Shown here in pieces: positions 60,546-64,000 of a DNA stretch of 64,000 nt; within the stretch, counting starts at the first letter, position 1; the number at the start of each line of letters is the position of its first letter. The notes beneath the pieces are model-generated. The model was not told where the DNA came from, ran no database searches, and saw only the letters and a list, made by a program, of their open reading frames with translations. Position numbers and translations under genes: made by a program. Source of the stretch: Mucilaginibacter flavidus (GTDB taxonomy: Bacteria; Bacteroidota; Bacteroidia; Sphingobacteriales; Sphingobacteriaceae). The DNA lies in assembly GCF_024055575.1 (NCBI RefSeq), contig NZ_JAMXOE010000031.1, positions 1-64,000 of the forward strand, given 5' to 3'.

Positions 60546-63500
60546 TTAATTTTCAAGCCGCACCACGGGATCGTCATTCACAATAATTTTATTGAGATCG
60601 ATAAGCTTATTCATTAAGCTTTCAATATTTACTGGTTTTGATATGTAGTCATCCATACCCGCTTTAATACATTCGTCACGGTCTTCGCTCATAGCATTTG
60701 CTGTCATTGCAGCAATTAAAGGCCTGGTACCGTATTTTTTCCTGATAACCCGTGTTGCTTCAAGCCCGTCAATATTGGGCATCTGCATATCCATTAAAAC
60801 AAGGTCGTAAGTTTTATTTTCCATTAAATCCAGTACCTCCTGGCCGTCATTTGCAAGGTCGGGCTGGTAGCCAAGCTTATTAAGTATCCTTGTAATTAAT
60901 TTTTGATTCATTAAATTATCTTCGGCAACAAGCATGTTAAATGGATATTGTAATGCAAAATCTTCTGATAGCAACGCCTTTTTCATTTCGGGTTGTACAG
61001 CACCCCGTTTTTTTACATCCATTGCAATTACGTTAAATAACTGCTGCTGCTTTACCGGCTTTGTTAAAACAGATGTAAAAAGATGACCGTGTGTTTTACG
61101 CGTTTCGTTCCCGATTGAACTTAATAACACAACAGGCATATCCGCCTGTAAGGCTTTTATCTGGCCCGCCAGCGTTATGCCATCCATGTCCGGCATCTGC
61201 ATATCGGTGATCACCATGTCGAAATCTTTTTGCACCGCTAAAATTGCGAGTGCCTCTTTACCAGAACTAACTGCGGTTACAATTATTTTCCATTTTTTTA
61301 GCTGCGTTTTTATAATTCTCAGGTTGGTATCGTTGTCATCTATTACCAGTACCTTTTTTCCATCGCAAACTGTAGCTTCATAATGCTGCTTAACCGCAGT
61401 GTTTTCGCCCTTTTTTGCTTTAATACTAAAAGTAAACTTGCTACCCACGCCATATTCGCTTTCTACATCTATGCTTCCCCTCATTAAATTTACCAGCCTT
61501 TCGCAAATAACCAGGCCTAAGCCGGTTCCGCCGTATTTACGCGACACGGAAGAATCTACCTGATTAAATGCCTGGAACAGTTTGCCTAAATGCTGTTGCG
61601 GGATACCTATGCCTGTATCGCTTATAGCAAAATTTAAATCAAATTCATCTCCTTGCGGTTCACCTTTGGTAACCATCAGGAAAACCTCGCCTTTATGAGT
61701 AAATTTAATAGCATTGCCAATAAGATTGGTTAAAACCTGGCGCAACCGTAACCCATCAGCATTAATATTAGCAGGTATCATGTCGTCAACCTGGTATATC
61801 AAATCAATGCCGATGTCGGCCGCTTTTGCTGCGAATAGTTCCAGTACATCTTCGATGCATTTACGCAGGCTAAAATCGTAGGGATCAAGCTCCAGGTTGC
61901 CCGATTCTATTTTGGAGAAATCCAGGATGTCATTAATTACAATTAACAACGACTCGCCGCTGTTTACGATGGCATCAGTATACTCACGTTGCTCGTTATC
62001 AAGACTTGTTTCCGACAATAACGAAGCCATCCCCAAAACACCGTTCATTGGCGTCCGTATTTCATGGCTCATAGTTGCCAGGAAGGTGCTTTTGGCCCGG
62101 TTCGCTTTATCAGCTTCCAGGCGGGCCTTTTCAGCCATGATACGGGCCTGTGCTTCCTGTGTTCTTTGAATAGTTAGTTCCTGGTTTAAACGTTCGAGTG
62201 ATTTAGATTTTTCCTGTAGTTCGTCCTGCTGTTCTAAAAGCTCTTCTGATTGTAACTGCAGTTCCTCTGACTGCGTTTCCATTTCTTCTTTTTGTAATTG
62301 CAGTTCATTGTTTAACGCTTTCAAATTAAAAGCCTGTAATTCTATCTCCTGCGTGCGGGCTTTCACCTGTATTTCTAACACATCTTTTTGTTTTCTTACA
62401 AATCTTAACCTTATTAAATAAAACAGGTAAAACCATAGTATAAAAAACAGTATAGTGCCTGTTTTAAACCACCATGTCATCCAAAAGGGGGCCTTAATAA
62501 CAATGTGAAGGGTAGCGGGACTTTCACTCCAAATGCCATCATTATTTGCAGCTTTAACCTTAAAAATATATTCGCCGGGGTCGAGATTTGTGTAGGTAGC
62601 CTTACGTTGATTGCCTACAAATTGCCATTCTTTATCAAAGTTTTCAAGCTTATAGGCATAAGTATTATTTTCGGGTATGGTATAATCAAGGGCGGCAAAC
62701 TCGAGTGTAAAGACGGACTGGGAATAGTCGAGCTGAATTTTACTTGTTGTACCTATACTCTGTCGAAGAGGCGAGTTGGGCGTATCAAACTTTACAGGCT
62801 TATTAAATAATTCGAAGCCGGTATTAACCACCCGGGGCTTGTTATTATTACTAAACAGTTTATTGGGGTTAATAATAGTAAACCCATTAATACTTCCCAA
62901 TGCAATTTCACCGCTTTTTAACCTGGCGCCGGCTCCGAGGTTAAATTCTTTGCTTTTTAAACCGTTATAGTACCCAAAGTTTTTATACTCCCCGCTTGCC
63001 GGGTTAAACCGCGTTACCCCCTGCAGCGTACTTAGCCAAAGGTAGCCCGAACCGTCACCCGTAATGTAATTAACCGTATTGTTTATTAGACCATTGGTTT
63101 CGTTGTATATCTTAAAAGTGTGATTTTTAATATTGTAGCAATTTAAACCGCCTTCCATTGTCCCTATCCACATGTTCCCTTTCTCGTCCTCATAAAACGT
63201 GCTGATAACATTACTGGCCAACTTGCTGTTATGAATATTTATTTGTGCAAATTGATGAGAAGCCGGGTTAAATACAGATATCCCGTTTGAATATCCCCCG
63301 GCCCAAATATTACCTTCTTTGTCTTCGTAAAGGGCTTCAATGGTGTTATCGGCTAAACTGTTACTTGTTTTTTTGTTATTTAGATACCGGGTAAACGAAT
63401 TGGTTCTGGGATCGTATTCACTCAATCCGCCATCCTCCGATCCAATCCAGATATGGCCGTTATGGCCCTCAAGCAGCGCATAAATGGCGTTCGATGTGAT

Positions 63501-64000
63501 ATCTACCCGGCCATTTCCTTTTATGTGGTGTTTGAATTGACCTGTGTTTGGGTTGAAGCAATCCAGTCCACCTGAATATGTTCCAACCCAAACAGCATCA
63601 TTTTTTTTATTAATGAGTACACATGAGGTGAAGTTGCTCACCAAACTATTTGCACTTTTTGAGTTGTGCTGATAATAAACAGACCGTTGGTTGGCACGGT
63701 TAAAATATTCGAGACCTACATCTGTGGCGAGATACAGGTTTCCGGTTTTGTCTTCGGTAATGCCCCTTACAATATTTTTTGCTGAAGGGGTGTTTGTTAA
63801 TGATGCCTGGTAAACCGGGAAAATTGATAGGTTTTTATCATATTTGAGGAGGCCCTCACTGGAGGTCCCGATCCAAAGTATCCCGGCATTGTCTTCGTAT
63901 AAGGCATATACGCCATCGTTGGGCATCGCGTTACTTCCATTGGTGTTTTCGTTTATGGGGATTAGCTTCCGGTTGGCCGCATCAAATAACTGCAGGGTTG
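60546..64000 (-). CDS. Hybrid sensor histidine kinase with periplasmic propeller, two receivers, partial
   Basis: At least 1150 residues; the frame continues off the right edge with FDAANRKLIPINENTNGSNA before the first internal Met. Order: propeller repeats (for example DGVYALYEDNAGILWIGTSS and GLWSTLQG-like repeats), Y_Y_Y domain, one membrane helix (WWFKTGTILFFILWFYLFYL), a coiled coil (LQKEEMETQSEELQLQSEEL), HisKA with FLATMSHEIRTPMNGVLGMA, ATPase with NLIGNAIKFTHKGEVF and GGTGLGLVICERLV, then two REC domains (VITDMQMPDMDG and VLMDMQMPNIDG). It lacks the AraC output of classical HTCS; the output must go to another protein. Periplasmic ligand unknown. Confidence 0.92.
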   Translation of the reverse strand, partial: TLQLFDAANRKLIPINENTNGSNAMPNDGVYALYEDNAGILWIGTSSEGLLKYDKNLSIFPVYQASLTNTPSAKNIVRGITEDKTGNLYLATDVGLEYFNRANQRSVYYQHNSKSANSLVSNFTSCVLINKKNDAVWVGTYSGGLDCFNPNTGQFKHHIKGNGRVDITSNAIYALLEGHNGHIWIGSEDGGLSEYDPRTNSFTRYLNNKKTSNSLADNTIEALYEDKEGNIWAGGYSNGISVFNPASHQFAQINIHNSKLASNVISTFYEDEKGNMWIGTMEGGLNCYNIKNHTFKIYNETNGLINNTVNYITGDGSGYLWLSTLQGVTRFNPASGEYKNFGYYNGLKSKEFNLGAGARLKSGEIALGSINGFTIINPNKLFSNNNKPRVVNTGFELFNKPVKFDTPNSPLRQSIGTTSKIQLDYSQSVFTLEFAALDYTIPENNTYAYKLENFDKEWQFVGNQRKATYTNLDPGEYIFKVKAANNDGIWSESPATLHIVIKAPFWMTWWFKTGTILFFILWFYLFYLIRLRFVRKQKDVLEIQVKARTQEIELQAFNLKALNNELQLQKEEMETQSEELQLQSEELLEQQDELQEKSKSLERLNQELTIQRTQEAQARIMAEKARLEADKANRAKSTFLATMSHEIRTPMNGVLGMASLLSETSLDNEQREYTDAIVNSGESLLIVINDILDFSKIESGNLELDPYDFSLRKCIEDVLELFAAKAADIGIDLIYQVDDMIPANINADGLRLRQVLTNLIGNAIKFTHKGEVFLMVTKGEPQGDEFDLNFAISDTGIGIPQQHLGKLFQAFNQVDSSVSRKYGGTGLGLVICERLVNLMRGSIDVESEYGVGSKFTFSIKAKKGENTAVKQHYEATVCDGKKVLVIDDNDTNLRIIKTQLKKWKIIVTAVSSGKEALAILAVQKDFDMVITDMQMPDMDGITLAGQIKALQADMPVVLLSSIGNETRKTHGHLFTSVLTKPVKQQQLFNVIAMDVKKRGAVQPEMKKALLSEDFALQYPFNMLVAEDNLMNQKLITRILNKLGYQPDLANDGQEVLDLMENKTYDLVLMDMQMPNIDGLEATRVIRKKYGTRPLIAAMTANAMSEDRDECIKAGMDDYISKPVNIESLMNKLIDLNKIIVNDDPVVRLEN

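Overview
The window looks like chromosomal DNA of a Bacteroidota bacterium, most likely family Sphingobacteriaceae (Mucilaginibacter/Pedobacter type). This rests on gene content (DUF3857, DUF1800/DUF1501, DUF4175, DUF5916 and DUF4197 families, a plug-domain/macroglobulin pair, a hybrid histidine kinase with a periplasmic propeller), on promoters of the TTG-N19-TAnnTTTG type rather than -35/-10, and on the lack of consistent Shine-Dalgarno sequences. No rRNA, tRNA, CRISPR array or prophage was recognised.

Layout. 1-8193: a minus-strand tandem array of four secreted DUF3857/transglutaminase-like paralogues, one frameshifted, all lacking the expected catalytic Cys and His. 8354-11013: a DUF1800/DUF1501 pair. 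11056-14380: a small secreted protein, the SRP GTPase Ffh and an unknown secreted protein. 14737-17422: two small membrane proteins around a REP-associated tyrosine transposase (RAYT) with long palindromic REPIN-like elements on both sides. 17527-21726: a tightly coupled operon of a DUF4175 membrane protein, an RsbW-like ATPase and YbeY. 21916-24813: glutathione peroxidase, then an operon of two tiny membrane proteins and a sodium:solute symporter; one of these small genes (22961-23104) is only 47 codons. 25042-31936: a DUF5916 outer-membrane protein, a transmembrane protein with an HTH-like N-terminus, and a phospholipase D-like protein. 32079-34509: zinc-ribbon protein and Nif3-like protein, then a YoeB-type toxin-antitoxin pair. 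34634-38878: GH29 fucosidase, two truncated genes fused by an apparent deletion, EF-P, a frameshifted YdeI-like gene and a DUF4256 gene. 39166-42242: amidohydrolase and GltX. 42427-45209: sensor kinase, DUF47 protein and Pi transporter, with a Pho-box-like direct repeat in front of the last two. 45281-46898: a DUF4197 tandem duplication, the first copy carrying an in-frame stop. 47040-50882: ECF sigma factor, TonB-like anti-sigma protein and a divergent von Willebrand-factor-A lipo/secreted protein. 51380-60445: response regulator, LpxH-like hydrolase, two plug-domain/macroglobulin proteins, ComM/YifB and an OmpA-like protein. 60546-64000: a hybrid sensor kinase running off the right edge.

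The most distinctive feature is the density of mobile palindromic repeats. At least five types are present: REPIN families A and B with the same outer hairpin but different, compensated inner hairpins; family C (GGCTAAAGCC/CCGTCGG); an inverted CGTCATTGCGAGG element; and a 57-bp palindrome present twice. Five genes or loci are visibly decayed (frameshift, nonsense or deletion fusion), so either the region is drifting or some homopolymer errors remain in the assembly; the two frameshifts are both single-base changes in A/T runs.
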